NCBI GenBank assembly: GCA_947567425.1
Contig: CANOLV010000026.1
Coordinates: forward strand, 1-36,131
DNA length: 36,131 bases
Source: an uncultured Porphyromonadaceae bacterium
GTDB lineage: Bacteria > Bacteroidota > Bacteroidia > Bacteroidales > Muribaculaceae
Direction of reading: 5' to 3'
How positions within the stretch are numbered: the stretch's first letter is position 1; every line of letters starts with the position of its first letter. This document shows positions 23,255 through 31,764 of the stretch, piece by piece. The translations under genes and the position numbers were made by a program. The notes under the pieces were generated by a model, which saw nothing but the letters and a program-made list of their open reading frames with translations, searched no databases and was not told the DNA's origin.

Positions 23255-24745
23255 CTATTTGCGCTTTTCAGTGGTAATGTATACGTTGCCGTATGGGTCG
23301 GTGGCCCGCACGGTGACTGACTTCCATTTGCGTCTTGTAGGCTTGTAGAGGAACATGTGGTCATTGCGTTTCGTAGGTTCTGCGCTCGGGCGTTTTTCCC
23401 ATGGGTTTTTGCCCTGGAGCAGTTTTACGGCGGCGGGGTCGAGCGCGAACTGGTTGGACAGTTCTGTCCACTCTCCGTTGTCCTCTTTGATTTCGACCTT
23501 CCAGTCAGTGTGCCAGAAGAATACGTTTACAAGTATGCTGTCGTTGTCAATCTTGAGCGGTTTGCCGTCGGCATCTTTTCCGAACCGGTATGATGCCTCT
23601 TCCGGACGGTATATCTTAATCTGGTAGTCCTTGGGCGTGGTGGATCCTTTGTAGTAGTTGTCTACGATGCGGTTGCCGTCGAATTCATACATGGCAAAGC
23701 CTCTTGGACTTCCGTCGTCGCATATATCCCCGTTCCAGAATGCACCCATCATTGACGCGAGGGTCTGTTCGGTTATGTTCGAGGCTATGTCGGTCTTGAA
23801 GTTGTAGTGCGTGTGTCCGGACAGAATCCTGACATCATTGAAGTCCTTCAGTATGTCATAAAGTTCGGCGGCGTTGTTGATGTGGGCAGGAGCGTTTCGC
23901 CTGCTTGTGGGTATGTGCATGGCCACGATGAGCGATTTGTCTTTGTCAACGTGGGAAAGGTCTCTTCTGAGCCAGTCCATCTGCTGCGGGGTTATTTCGC
24001 CGGTGTAGTCGCCTCTTCCCCGGATTCCGCTCATAAGAACGTCGTCGAGCACTACAAGGTGCCAGTCGCCGATATTGCATGAGTAGTAAGTAGGTCCGAA
24101 TGTATCACGGAATTCCTTGTCGGAGAGTGTGTCGTCATGGACAAATTCATTGTGGTCGTGATTGCCGATTACGGGAAATACTGGAATTCCCATTCTGGTG
24201 ATGTGGTAATTATAGGAATCGTACAGACCCGGATTGTTCCAGACGATGTCGCCGAGGCTTATGCCGTAGACGTTTCCGGAGAGTGTGGAGGCGAATTCGA
24301 TCATGCCGGGCATGATCTGTTCGTCGAGCATGGCTATCTCCACAAGGTCGCCGGGCTGGACGTCGGCCATGGCCAGAAGCTTGAATTTTGTGGCTTTCGG
24401 TTGGCTTTCGAGGTTAAAGTCGATCTGCAACGGCTTTTTCCCGTCTTTGAATTCGATTTCTTCGTAAATTTTCGGCATTCCGTCCTTTAGGGGTATGCGA
24501 CAGTCTGACGGGACGGAAACGAACACATGCTGCCGTCCGGAAGTATTCATCTGATACACGCCGTTTTCATCAGTCACCACGACGTTTATGCCGTCGCTGA
24601 CTACTACCCCCTGCCTCGGGGCGCCGTCGACGGTGACACGTCCGGCAAGGTTACGTCCCGAAAGAGGGCGTATGGCATCTGCCTCAGCCGCCGTTACCGA
24701 TGCAGCGGATAGCAGAGATATTGCTATTAGTGTATGAAACTTCAT
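23255..24745 (-). CDS. Calcineurin-like metallophosphoesterase, soluble exported form
   Basis: A 496-residue paralogue of the lipoprotein phosphoesterase at 14331-15857, with long identical stretches (GRVTVDGAPRQG, GNVYGISLGD, FGPTYYSCNIG or its near copy, HLVVLDDVL). The same three-part architecture is present. Metal-site motifs are ADVQ (Asp128, Gln130), GD (165-166), GNHDH (194-198), MHIP (His277) and GHTH (310-313). The key difference is the N-terminus: a classical signal peptide (HTLIAISLLSAASVTAA) with no lipobox cysteine, so the product should be periplasmic or released. It is transcribed alone from its own promoter, which shares a conserved block with that of the susCD operon. Substrate is unknown. 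The pair may act on the same phosphate-bearing glycan on the two sides of the outer membrane. Confidence 0.85.
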   Translation of the reverse strand: MKFHTLIAISLLSAASVTAAEADAIRPLSGRNLAGRVTVDGAPRQGVVVSDGINVVVTDENGVYQMNTSGRQHVFVSVPSDCRIPLKDGMPKIYEEIEFKDGKKPLQIDFNLESQPKATKFKLLAMADVQPGDLVEIAMLDEQIMPGMIEFASTLSGNVYGISLGDIVWNNPGLYDSYNYHITRMGIPVFPVIGNHDHNEFVHDDTLSDKEFRDTFGPTYYSCNIGDWHLVVLDDVLMSGIRGRGDYTGEITPQQMDWLRRDLSHVDKDKSLIVAMHIPTSRRNAPAHINNAAELYDILKDFNDVRILSGHTHYNFKTDIASNITEQTLASMMGAFWNGDICDDGSPRGFAMYEFDGNRIVDNYYKGSTTPKDYQIKIYRPEEASYRFGKDADGKPLKIDNDSILVNVFFWHTDWKVEIKEDNGEWTELSNQFALDPAAVKLLQGKNPWEKRPSAEPTKRNDHMFLYKPTRRKWKSVTVRATDPYGNVYITTEKRK

Positions 24746-24947
24746 TTTAGGGTTTCTGTTAGTTATAATTCCTTGTTAATCATATCGCCTGTATACACTA
24801 TCACAACTTGTTAGGGTAAAAGGAAAAATTCTTGTCCGATATCCATAATCACGAAGACTAATTTTGTGGTATTTACATTTGAGGTATAGTATATTTAAAA
24901 TTATGGTATGCTTTAATCTATCTACTTTTATATGTTTCAAGTGCAAA

Positions 24948-24982
24948 ACGAAACGTTGGTGTTTCATTTCGCAACAAAAGTA
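24948..24982 (-). promoter_or_regulatory. Conserved promoter-leader block, copy 2
   Basis: The counterpart of 22942-22976. From the minus-strand -7 element TACTTTTG it continues with GTTGCGAAATGAAACACC, against TTTCGCAATGAAACATC in copy 1. GAAAC and GTTTC arms with a 6-base spacer form a small inverted repeat just inside the transcript. Confidence 0.65.
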
Positions 24983-25005
24983 GTTATCATATTTTAAACG
25001 GCAAA
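24975..25005 (-). promoter_or_regulatory. Promoter of the second phosphoesterase gene
   Basis: On the minus strand TTTG (25002-25005), exactly 19 bases, then TACTTTTG (24975-24982). It has the same spacing as the susCD operon promoter. The predicted start of transcription is near 24968. Confidence 0.8.
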
Positions 25006-25065
25006 ATTTATTTTAGAAAAAAATACTGTAGTAATGAAGTTTTAACATTTCGATGCGAACAAGTG

Positions 25066-25530
25066 CTAAATATCGGCTATAAGTTCGGCAATAGATTTAT
25101 TGAGAATGGGATGCTTCCATCGGGGTGCTATCTCCAGCATCGGAATCAGAACGAACTTCCGAAGGTGCATCCGGGGATGGGGAAGAGTCAGGCCGGGTGT
25201 GTTTATGATCCGGTCGTCGACTGCTATCAGATCGATGTCGATAAGACGGTCTATGTATGTGCCGTCGGCGCCTCGATGTGAATCGGGGGATATCCGGTGT
25301 TGGATTGACAGGAGTGTGTCGAGAAGTTCCTGCGGAGTCAGCGAAGTGGGCATGGATATGCCTATGTTGAGAAACTCATTAGGGGAGTCGTAGCCCCATG
25401 GCGGAGTGGTTATGTAGCGTGAACGGGTGACCTTATATCCGGATTGGAATTCAATAAGGGCGATAGCACGCTCGATTATAGCGCGGCTATCGCCCTTATT
25501 TGAGCCTATGTTGATGTAGGCTACCGGCAT
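25066..25530 (-). CDS. folK: 2-amino-4-hydroxy-6-hydroxymethyldihydropteridine pyrophosphokinase
   Basis: A cytoplasmic folate-pathway enzyme that transfers pyrophosphate from ATP to 6-hydroxymethyl-7,8-dihydropterin, preparing it for dihydropteroate synthase. The protein has 154 residues, normal for FolK. Motifs are YINIGSNKGD at the N-terminus, TTPPWGYDSPNEFLNIGI, RLIDIDLIAVDD (magnesium-binding DxD in DIDL) and LTLPHPRMHLRKFVLIPMLEIAP, which carries the substrate-binding HPR signature. It starts 11 bases after infB on the same strand, so it is probably the last gene of the rimP-nusA-infB transcript. No obvious terminator follows before the phosphoesterase promoter. Confidence 0.95.
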   Translation of the reverse strand: MPVAYINIGSNKGDSRAIIERAIALIEFQSGYKVTRSRYITTPPWGYDSPNEFLNIGISMPTSLTPQELLDTLLSIQHRISPDSHRGADGTYIDRLIDIDLIAVDDRIINTPGLTLPHPRMHLRKFVLIPMLEIAPRWKHPILNKSIAELIADI

Positions 25531-25541
25531 GTCGGATAGGA

Positions 25542-28500
25542 TCAGAGGGTCTTCTTAACCTCGACTTCCTCGAATGCTTCGATGAAGTCGCCCTCCTGAA
25601 GGTCGTTGTATCCGGCGATGCTCAGACCGCAGTCATATCCGGAAAGCACTTCCTTGACGTCGTCTTTGAAACGTTTGAGCGAACCGAGTTCTCCGGTGTA
25701 GCGCACAATGCCGTCGCGGATTAGGCGCACTTTGCATGAGCGCTTGATTTTGCCTTCGCGTACAATAGCGCCTGCGATAGTGCCGACTTTAGATATATGA
25801 TATGTCTGCAGTACTTCTGCGGTACCTACTACTTCTTCTTTTATTTCGGGTGCAAGCATTCCTGCCATTGCATCCTTGACCTCTTCGATGGCCTGGTATA
25901 TTACCGAGTACAGACGGATTTCCACACCATCGCGTTCGGCCGCCCTGCGTGCCGCCAGTGAAGGACGTACCTGGAATCCGATGATGATGGCGTCGGAAGC
26001 CGCCGCCAATGTGACGTCGCTTTCCGAAATGGCTCCGACTGCTTTGTGGAGCACATTTACCTGAACTTCTTCGGTCGACAGCTTTATGAGCGAATCGGAC
26101 AGGGCTTCGATCGAACCGTCGACATCACCCTTCACGATGATGTTCAGTTCGTGGAAGTTGCCTATGGCGCGACGTCGGCCGATCTCTTCAAGGGTCATGC
26201 GCTTGTTGGTGCGCAGTCCGAGTTCGCGCTGGAGCTGTTCGCGTTTGTTGGCTATTTCTCTTGCCTCCTGTTCGGATTCGAGGACATTGAATGTGTCGCC
26301 TGCAGTGGGCGCACCGTTTAGTCCGAGGACAAGTACCGGAGTTGCCGGACCTGCTTCCTTGATGCGCTGGTTACGTTCGTTGAACATGGCCTTTATCTTG
26401 CCGTAGTGTGTTCCGGCAAGAACTATGTCGCCGATGCGCAGTGTTCCGTTGTTGACGAGCACCGTGGCGATGTAGCCGCGTCCTTTGTCAAGCGAGGATT
26501 CGATTATTGAGCCGGTAGCGAGTCGGGTGGGGTTTGCTTTCAGGTCAAGCATTTCGGCTTCAAGCAGGACTTTCTCCATAAGCTCTTTTACGCCGATACC
26601 TTTTTTTGCTGAAATGTCCTGCGACTGATATTTACCACCCCAGTCCTCTACAAGATAGTTCATGGCCGCAAGCTCTTCCTTGATCTTGTCGGGATTGGCT
26701 GTCGGCTTGTCGATCTTGTTGATGGCGAATACTATCGGAACTCCGGCAGCTGAAGCGTGGTTTATGGCTTCAACGGTCTGAGGCATGACGTTGTCGTCGG
26801 CGGCTACGATGATGATACAGAGGTCGGTGACTTTGGCTCCTCGTGCACGCATTGCCGTAAACGCTTCGTGGCCCGGAGTGTCGAGGAATGTTATTCGGCG
26901 TCCGTCCTCGAGTTTGACGTTGTATGCTCCGATGTGCTGGGTTATACCTCCGGCTTCGCCTGCAATCACATTGGCGTTTCGGATATAGTCGAGCAATGAT
27001 GTCTTACCGTGGTCGACATGGCCCATTACAGTCACGATAGGCGGTCGGGTGACGAGATCGTCTTCTTCGTCCTCGTCCTGCTGGATGGCTTCTACCACTT
27101 CGGCAGATACGAATTCAGTCTTGTAGCCGAATTCGTCGGCTACGATGTTGATGGTCTCTGCATCGAGCCGCTGGTTGATGGATACCATGACTCCGAGGTT
27201 CATGCATGTGGCGATGACGTTGTTGACAGGAACGTCCATCATCACGGCAAGGTCGTTGGCGGTCACAAATTCCGTGAGTTTCAGGATTTTGCTTTCAGCG
27301 GCTTCCATCTCAGCGGCTTCACGTTCGCGGGAGTGGAATGCTTCGCGCTTCTCTTTACGCCACTTTACGCCCTTCTTCTGGCCTTTGTCTTTGTTGATAA
27401 GGCGTGCAAGGGTCTCTTTGACCTGTTTCTGTACATCCTCTTCGCTGATCGGTGCCGCTACGGGACGTCTGTTGCGATCCTTTGAGCGTGAATTTCTGTC
27501 GTGGTCGCGACGGCCACCGCCGTTTGACTGCGCGTTGTTGCGGCTGTCAGCCGCGGGCTTTCTGTCGGCCGGCTGCTGGTTGGAGGTCTTTTCGATGTCA
27601 ACCTTCTCTTTGCCTATGCGGCGGCGTTTTTTGCGGTCGCCTTGACCTGTTGCCCCTGCTCCTTGTCCGGGAGTCTGCTGAGCCTTGTCTTTGGCTATGC
27701 GTTCGTTGCGACGTTCCTCCTTGGTCTTTTTCTTGGGACGGGTCTGCTGGTTGATGGCGGAGAGGTCGATCTTGCCGATTACATTCAGCTGCGGTCCTCC
27801 ATTTGGAAGTCCGGTGGTGAATATTTCCGGTTCTTTAGATTTCGGAGCTTCCTGAGCGGCAGGAGCTTCTTTAGCTTGGGTGTCCAATGTAGTGTCTGCG
27901 GATTTTTTTTCGTTGGGTACAGCCGTGGGTTTTGCCGGTTCAGTTTTGGGCTGTTCTTTTTTCTCAGCTTTGGAGGGTGCCGTTTTCTTTTCTTCCAGCT
28001 TGATGGTCTGGACAGTCTCCGGCGCAACCTTTACCTGCTCCGGCGTAGCGGCGGGGCTTTTGGGTTCAGGTTTAGTTGTCTGTGGTTCCGGCGTATGTAC
28101 GGGTTCCGGAGCGACCTTTACCACAGGCGCTTCCTTCTCTTTGAGCACAGGAGCGGCCAGCTGTTCTGAGTTCTTCTTTTCGATAGGTTCGGAAGCTTCC
28201 TTCTGCTGTTTTACCGGGGCCTTTTTTATAGGCTGCCCCTTTGCGTCAAGGTCGATGTGGCCTACGACGGTAGGCTTTACGGTGGTGCCGAGTTTGATTT
28301 CCTTGGTTTCTTGTGCGGCCGGTGTTTTTACTCGATCCTTTTGGCGGTCGGATGAGAGTTGCGCCGACTTTTGTTTGAGATCCTTGTCTTTGTCGTATTC
28401 AGCTTTGAGGAGACGGTATGCATCTTCGTCGATATGTGAATTAGGATTCATGTCCACGCTGATTCCTTTCGATTGCAGGAATTCGACGGCTGTGGACAGT

Positions 28501-28547
28501 CCGATATTTAGTTCTTTTGCTACTTTGCTTGTTTTATATCTCGCCAT
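25542..28547 (-). CDS. infB: Translation initiation factor IF-2
   Basis: A GTPase that places fMet-tRNA on the 30S subunit and promotes subunit joining. The protein has 1001 residues. The first 50 or so form an IF2-N-like domain ([22 protein letters not shown]). A long, charged low-complexity linker (about 55-400) is rich in Lys, Glu, Pro and Ala and contains two related short motifs, VVGHIDL (94-100) and VIGKIDL (256-262). A second IF2-N domain follows (about 425-475), then the G domain: [15 protein letters not shown] (G1, about 506-520), a [10 protein letters not shown] switch, DTPGHEAF (G3) and NKIDKP (G4). The remaining beta-barrel and fMet-tRNA-binding domains are intact. It lies downstream of nusA and rimP, the classical bacterial order. 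Confidence 0.98.
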   Translation of the reverse strand: MARYKTSKVAKELNIGLSTAVEFLQSKGISVDMNPNSHIDEDAYRLLKAEYDKDKDLKQKSAQLSSDRQKDRVKTPAAQETKEIKLGTTVKPTVVGHIDLDAKGQPIKKAPVKQQKEASEPIEKKNSEQLAAPVLKEKEAPVVKVAPEPVHTPEPQTTKPEPKSPAATPEQVKVAPETVQTIKLEEKKTAPSKAEKKEQPKTEPAKPTAVPNEKKSADTTLDTQAKEAPAAQEAPKSKEPEIFTTGLPNGGPQLNVIGKIDLSAINQQTRPKKKTKEERRNERIAKDKAQQTPGQGAGATGQGDRKKRRRIGKEKVDIEKTSNQQPADRKPAADSRNNAQSNGGGRRDHDRNSRSKDRNRRPVAAPISEEDVQKQVKETLARLINKDKGQKKGVKWRKEKREAFHSREREAAEMEAAESKILKLTEFVTANDLAVMMDVPVNNVIATCMNLGVMVSINQRLDAETINIVADEFGYKTEFVSAEVVEAIQQDEDEEDDLVTRPPIVTVMGHVDHGKTSLLDYIRNANVIAGEAGGITQHIGAYNVKLEDGRRITFLDTPGHEAFTAMRARGAKVTDLCIIIVAADDNVMPQTVEAINHASAAGVPIVFAINKIDKPTANPDKIKEELAAMNYLVEDWGGKYQSQDISAKKGIGVKELMEKVLLEAEMLDLKANPTRLATGSIIESSLDKGRGYIATVLVNNGTLRIGDIVLAGTHYGKIKAMFNERNQRIKEAGPATPVLVLGLNGAPTAGDTFNVLESEQEAREIANKREQLQRELGLRTNKRMTLEEIGRRRAIGNFHELNIIVKGDVDGSIEALSDSLIKLSTEEVQVNVLHKAVGAISESDVTLAAASDAIIIGFQVRPSLAARRAAERDGVEIRLYSVIYQAIEEVKDAMAGMLAPEIKEEVVGTAEVLQTYHISKVGTIAGAIVREGKIKRSCKVRLIRDGIVRYTGELGSLKRFKDDVKEVLSGYDCGLSIAGYNDLQEGDFIEAFEEVEVKKTL

Positions 28548-28583
28548 GTTATGAATTAGGGGTTGTCGAAATTAGACGGTCTA

Positions 28584-29840
28584 TTAGTCTTCAAATTCAG
28601 CCTTCAGTATTGAAAGCACATTGTCGACGGTGCTTTCTTCCAGGTCGGCTTTCTCGATGAGAAGTTCACGAGGAGTGGCAAGTACGTTCTTGGCAGTGAT
28701 GCATCCGATATTTTTAAGAGCATCGATGACCCAGGTGTCGATTTCATCTTTGAATTCGTCCAGATAGATGTCGTCGTTGAATTCTTCGCCGGTGTCGCGG
28801 TAAACGTCAATGAGATATCCGGTAAGTTTTGACGCGAGTTTGATGTTCAATGCGCCCTTACCGATGGCCAACGGCACTTCTTCGGGACGCAGGAATACCT
28901 CTGCGCGCTTTTCTTCCTGATTCAGGCGTATGGACGAGACCTTGGCAGGACTCAATGCACGCTGAATGAACAGCTCGGGGTTTGAGGTATAGTTGATTAC
29001 GTCGATGTTCTCGTTGCGGAGTTCGCGGACGATGCCGTGGATTCGCGAGCCTTTTACGCCTACGCAGGCACCTACGGGATCAATGCGGTCGTCGTAGCTC
29101 TCGACGGCTATTTTCGCTCTTTCTCCCGGTATGCGGGCAACGGCACGGATGTTGATCAGTCCGTCGTGTATTTCGGGTACTTCAAGCTCAAACAGACGTC
29201 GCATGAAGTCTTCGGATGTACGTGATACGGTGATCTTTATGTTGTTGTTCTTGTTGTCGACTTTCTGGATGACGGCTCTGATGGTCTCGCCTTTGCGGAA
29301 AAAGTCGCCCGGAATCGCTTCGGTCTTCGGAAGTATCATCTCGTTGTCCTCAGAGTCGAGGAGCAGAGTCTCCTTGCTCCATGTCTGATAAACTTCGCCG
29401 GAGACGAGCTCGCCTTCGCGGCCTTTGAACTGCGAGAAGATGGCTTCTTTCTGTAGGTCGAGAATCTTCGACTGAAGCGTCTGGCGCAGGTTCAGAATGG
29501 CTCTGCGGCCAAACTTTTCGAATATGATTTCGCGTGTGTGTTCGTCGCCGATTTCGACGTCGGGGTTTTGGTCGGCGCGTGCATCGCTGAGCGAGATCTG
29601 GGTGTATGGATTTGAAACTTCCCCGTCAGGCACGACTTCGAGATTTTGGAATATCTGCACGTCGCCCTTGTCGGGGTTCATAATTACGTCAAGATTCTCG
29701 TCGGTCCCGAACATCTTCGCGAGCACATTGCGGAAAGACTCTTCGAGGACTGAGATCATTGTAGTTTTGTCGATATGCTTTAGTTCCTTGAATTCGGCAA
29801 ATCGTTCCACCATATTGGTGGCTTCTTCTTTCTTAGCCAT
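28584..29840 (-). CDS. nusA: Transcription termination/antitermination factor NusA
   Basis: An RNA-polymerase-associated factor that affects pausing, termination and antitermination. The protein has 418 residues. In order: an N-terminal polymerase-binding domain (about 1-130, ISVLEESFRNVLAKMFG), an S1 domain (EGELVSGEVYQTWSKETLLL), KH1 and KH2 (RIPGERAKIAVESYDDRIDPVGACVGVKGSRIHGIVREL, with EVPLAIGKGALNIKLASKLTG in KH2), and a short C-terminal helix-hairpin-helix part (IGCITAKNVLATPRELLIEKADLEESTV). It lacks the two acidic repeats that lengthen the Escherichia coli protein, as is usual in this phylum. It lies 15 bases after rimP and 36 before infB. Confidence 0.98.
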   Translation of the reverse strand: MAKKEEATNMVERFAEFKELKHIDKTTMISVLEESFRNVLAKMFGTDENLDVIMNPDKGDVQIFQNLEVVPDGEVSNPYTQISLSDARADQNPDVEIGDEHTREIIFEKFGRRAILNLRQTLQSKILDLQKEAIFSQFKGREGELVSGEVYQTWSKETLLLDSEDNEMILPKTEAIPGDFFRKGETIRAVIQKVDNKNNNIKITVSRTSEDFMRRLFELEVPEIHDGLINIRAVARIPGERAKIAVESYDDRIDPVGACVGVKGSRIHGIVRELRNENIDVINYTSNPELFIQRALSPAKVSSIRLNQEEKRAEVFLRPEEVPLAIGKGALNIKLASKLTGYLIDVYRDTGEEFNDDIYLDEFKDEIDTWVIDALKNIGCITAKNVLATPRELLIEKADLEESTVDNVLSILKAEFED

Positions 29841-29855
29841 AATATAGTCAGGGGT

Positions 29856-30323
29856 TTATTTGAAATCTATTAAATATTTTACGTATTTGCATTCGTCCAT
29901 CTTGAAGCTCTCGGGTTCCGCTACCTCGACCGGCTTCTTTTTGCCGGGTTCTTTTACCTTTTTGAGGATCTCGATGGTGAATGCATCGTCGCTGACTTCT
30001 GTCAGTGTGCCTTTGAGCTTGCGTCCGTCCTTGGTCAGCACTTCTACCTGATTGCCGATATTTTTCTCATACTGACCTTTCACTTTAAAAGGCGAGGTGA
30101 GTCCGGCAGAACCGACTTCCAGTTCATAGTCCTCCTTGTCGCGGTCGAATTCGCTTTCGATCTTCCGGGTTATGTCTGCGCATGTGTCGATGTCGATTCC
30201 CTGCGGGCTGTCGATCTCGACCACGATGACATTGCCGGGGTTCACCTGAAGGTCAACAATGAATACGGATGTGCCTGCTATGGCTTTTTCTACGGTTTCT
30301 TTGAGAAGCGTCTTGTCTATCAT
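29856..30323 (-). CDS. rimP: Ribosome maturation factor RimP
   Basis: A small cytoplasmic protein needed for maturation of the 30S subunit, 155 residues. The N-terminal domain includes VFIVDLQVNPGNVIVVEIDSPQGIDIDTCADITRKIE, and the centre holds YELEVGSAGLTSPFKVKGQYEKNIG, the conserved RimP signature. The C-terminal domain is SH3-like (VEVLTKDGRKLKGTLTEVSDDAFTIEI). It is the first gene of the rimP-nusA-infB operon, a conserved order. Its leader contains a strong hairpin, noted separately. Confidence 0.96.
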   Translation of the reverse strand: MIDKTLLKETVEKAIAGTSVFIVDLQVNPGNVIVVEIDSPQGIDIDTCADITRKIESEFDRDKEDYELEVGSAGLTSPFKVKGQYEKNIGNQVEVLTKDGRKLKGTLTEVSDDAFTIEILKKVKEPGKKKPVEVAEPESFKMDECKYVKYLIDFK

Positions 30324-30360
30324 TCGGCGGATGTTATGATGTTAATATCTCATTATACGA

Positions 30361-30388
30361 ATCGGAGGGGACATGTGCCCCCTCCGAT
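30361..30388 (-). promoter_or_regulatory. Strong hairpin in the rimP operon leader
   Basis: A perfect 10-base-pair stem (ATCGGAGGGG at 30361-30370 against CCCCTCCGAT at 30379-30388) with an 8-base loop. On the minus strand it starts about 10 bases after the predicted transcript start and is not followed by a T-run. It is therefore inside the rimP-nusA-infB leader rather than a simple terminator. Termination of the upstream permease transcript remains possible. Confidence 0.6.
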
Positions 30389-30403
30389 CCGCAAATCTGT
30401 ATG

Positions 30404-30434
30404 CAAAGATACAATAATATTATGCAAAGTGCAA
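30404..30434 (-). promoter_or_regulatory. Promoter of the rimP-nusA-infB-folK operon
   Basis: On the minus strand TTG (30432-30434), 20 bases, then TATCTTTG (30404-30411). The predicted start is near 30397, about 75 bases before the rimP start codon. Confidence 0.65.
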
Positions 30435-30491
30435 CCGCATGTCGCTATTGCATAGTGCCGTTAACACTTGTATGCTGTTATTTAAATTAAA

Positions 30492-31733
30492 TTAACAGAT
30501 GACGATGCGTCTCTTTAGTCGTTTTTGGGTGAAGAGCGAAGTGGCAGACGATGTCAGCCAACCGATGACGGCTACGAGAAATATGGCCGCGGCCAAGTCG
30601 GTCAGTTCGATTCTGACCGGATAAATGTCGGTGGTCATCATGTCGTGGTTGCCTCCGAGCTTTATGAATCCGAATGCCTGCTGCGAGGCGCACAGGATCA
30701 CTCCTAAGGCAATTCCGATTAGTCCGCCGAGCAACGATATGAGCCATCCCTCTGTGAAAAATATTCTTGAAATCAGCTTCTTGGACGCTCCGAGAGCAAA
30801 CAGGGTCCGTATGTTGTCCTCTTTCTCGATGACCAGCATGGAGAGTGTGGAAATGACGTTGAACGAGGCTATCAGGAGGATGAATGCCATTAGCATGAAT
30901 GTGATCCATTTTTCCATCTTTATCATCCTGAATGAGCTGTCCTGCTGTCGGAGCCTGTCTTTTACGAGCATGCTTTGTCCGAGGGTGTCCTGAAGCCGAT
31001 GCGCGACTTCGTCGGGCGATGCGTCGGGCTTAAGCCTGATCTCTATGGCAGAGGCTTCCGATGTGTAGTTCAGAAGGCCTCGCATGACGGAGAGCGGGAC
31101 TATCACCACGTCAGTGTCGAATTCGGCCTGGTCCATCTGGAATACGCCTCCTACGAGAAGTGTGTCGGAGCGGAATGCTCGGGCCGGATTGGCAGGGTTT
31201 ATCCGTCCCTCCCGGCGTGGAACGTAAAGTTCGAGATGATTGACGAATCCAGGGCGTGCTCCGAGATTCAGAGCGGTGCCCACGCTGATCGTGGCGAACT
31301 GTCCCCATGTGGAGTCTTGAAGGATGAATGCTCCGTCCTCTTTGGTGAGTCGGTCAATGTCGGTCAGTTTTGAGTAGGATTCGGTCACGCCTTTAGCTCT
31401 GACGGGGGTCTGCATCCCGTCGTATATGGCCAGGGCCCGTTCTTCAAGAGTGGGCTCTGCCAGGTCGATTCCGGGGATTGCCTGTATAGTGCCTATGATT
31501 GAATCTGCCCGGGTGATTATTTTACCTTGCGCCGGTTCGATTCTCAGGTCGGGAGCCAGAGTGGAAATCTGTTTGTAGGCAAGGTCGGAAAATCCGTTGA
31601 ACACAGATAGTACGCACACAATCGCGGCGGTGGCGAGGGCTACCCCCGCCACCGATATCAGCGATATTATGTTTACCGCGCTGTGGGCTTTCTTTGAGAC
31701 GAGATAGCGCAGCGCTATTTTTAATGAGACCAT
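30492..31733 (-). CDS. LolC/LolE-type ABC transporter permease
   Basis: An inner-membrane permease of the FtsX/MacB superfamily, 413 residues, closest in layout to LolC/LolE, which release lipoproteins from the inner membrane to the carrier LolA. An N-terminal helix (VNIISLISVAGVALATAAIVCVLSVFNGF) is followed by a periplasmic domain of about 220 residues. Three helices follow (WITFMLMAFILLIASFNVISTLSML, the pair around LLGGLIGIALGVILC, and DLAAAIFLVAVIGWLTSSA). The segment EKEDNIRTLFALGASKKLISRIFFTEGWLIS is the usual cytoplasmic coupling region. No ATPase gene is next to it, so the partner is encoded elsewhere. It lies 31 bases after rbfA, a pairing common in Bacteroidales genomes. Role in lipoprotein sorting is inferred from family. 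Confidence 0.85.
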   Translation of the reverse strand: MVSLKIALRYLVSKKAHSAVNIISLISVAGVALATAAIVCVLSVFNGFSDLAYKQISTLAPDLRIEPAQGKIITRADSIIGTIQAIPGIDLAEPTLEERALAIYDGMQTPVRAKGVTESYSKLTDIDRLTKEDGAFILQDSTWGQFATISVGTALNLGARPGFVNHLELYVPRREGRINPANPARAFRSDTLLVGGVFQMDQAEFDTDVVIVPLSVMRGLLNYTSEASAIEIRLKPDASPDEVAHRLQDTLGQSMLVKDRLRQQDSSFRMIKMEKWITFMLMAFILLIASFNVISTLSMLVIEKEDNIRTLFALGASKKLISRIFFTEGWLISLLGGLIGIALGVILCASQQAFGFIKLGGNHDMMTTDIYPVRIELTDLAAAIFLVAVIGWLTSSATSLFTQKRLKRRIVIC

Positions 31734-31764
31734 CTCTCTACGTGTGGTAATTTCAGGTCTCGGG

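Larger units (their letters stand above)
24746..25065. other. Intergenic region with leader and promoter of the second phosphoesterase gene
   Basis: A 320-base AT-rich region. It holds a leader of about 220 bases (24746-24967), the promoter at 24975-25005, and 60 bases up to the folK stop in which I see nothing definite. A 63-codon minus-strand frame (24776-24967) starts exactly inside the conserved block. It may be a leader peptide or chance. Confidence 0.55.

Noticed and set aside
14331-24745. Phosphoesterase duplication as the ends of a composite mobile element
   Set aside because: The copies are in the same orientation, diverged well beyond recent duplication, and no transposase, integrase or target-site duplication is seen.
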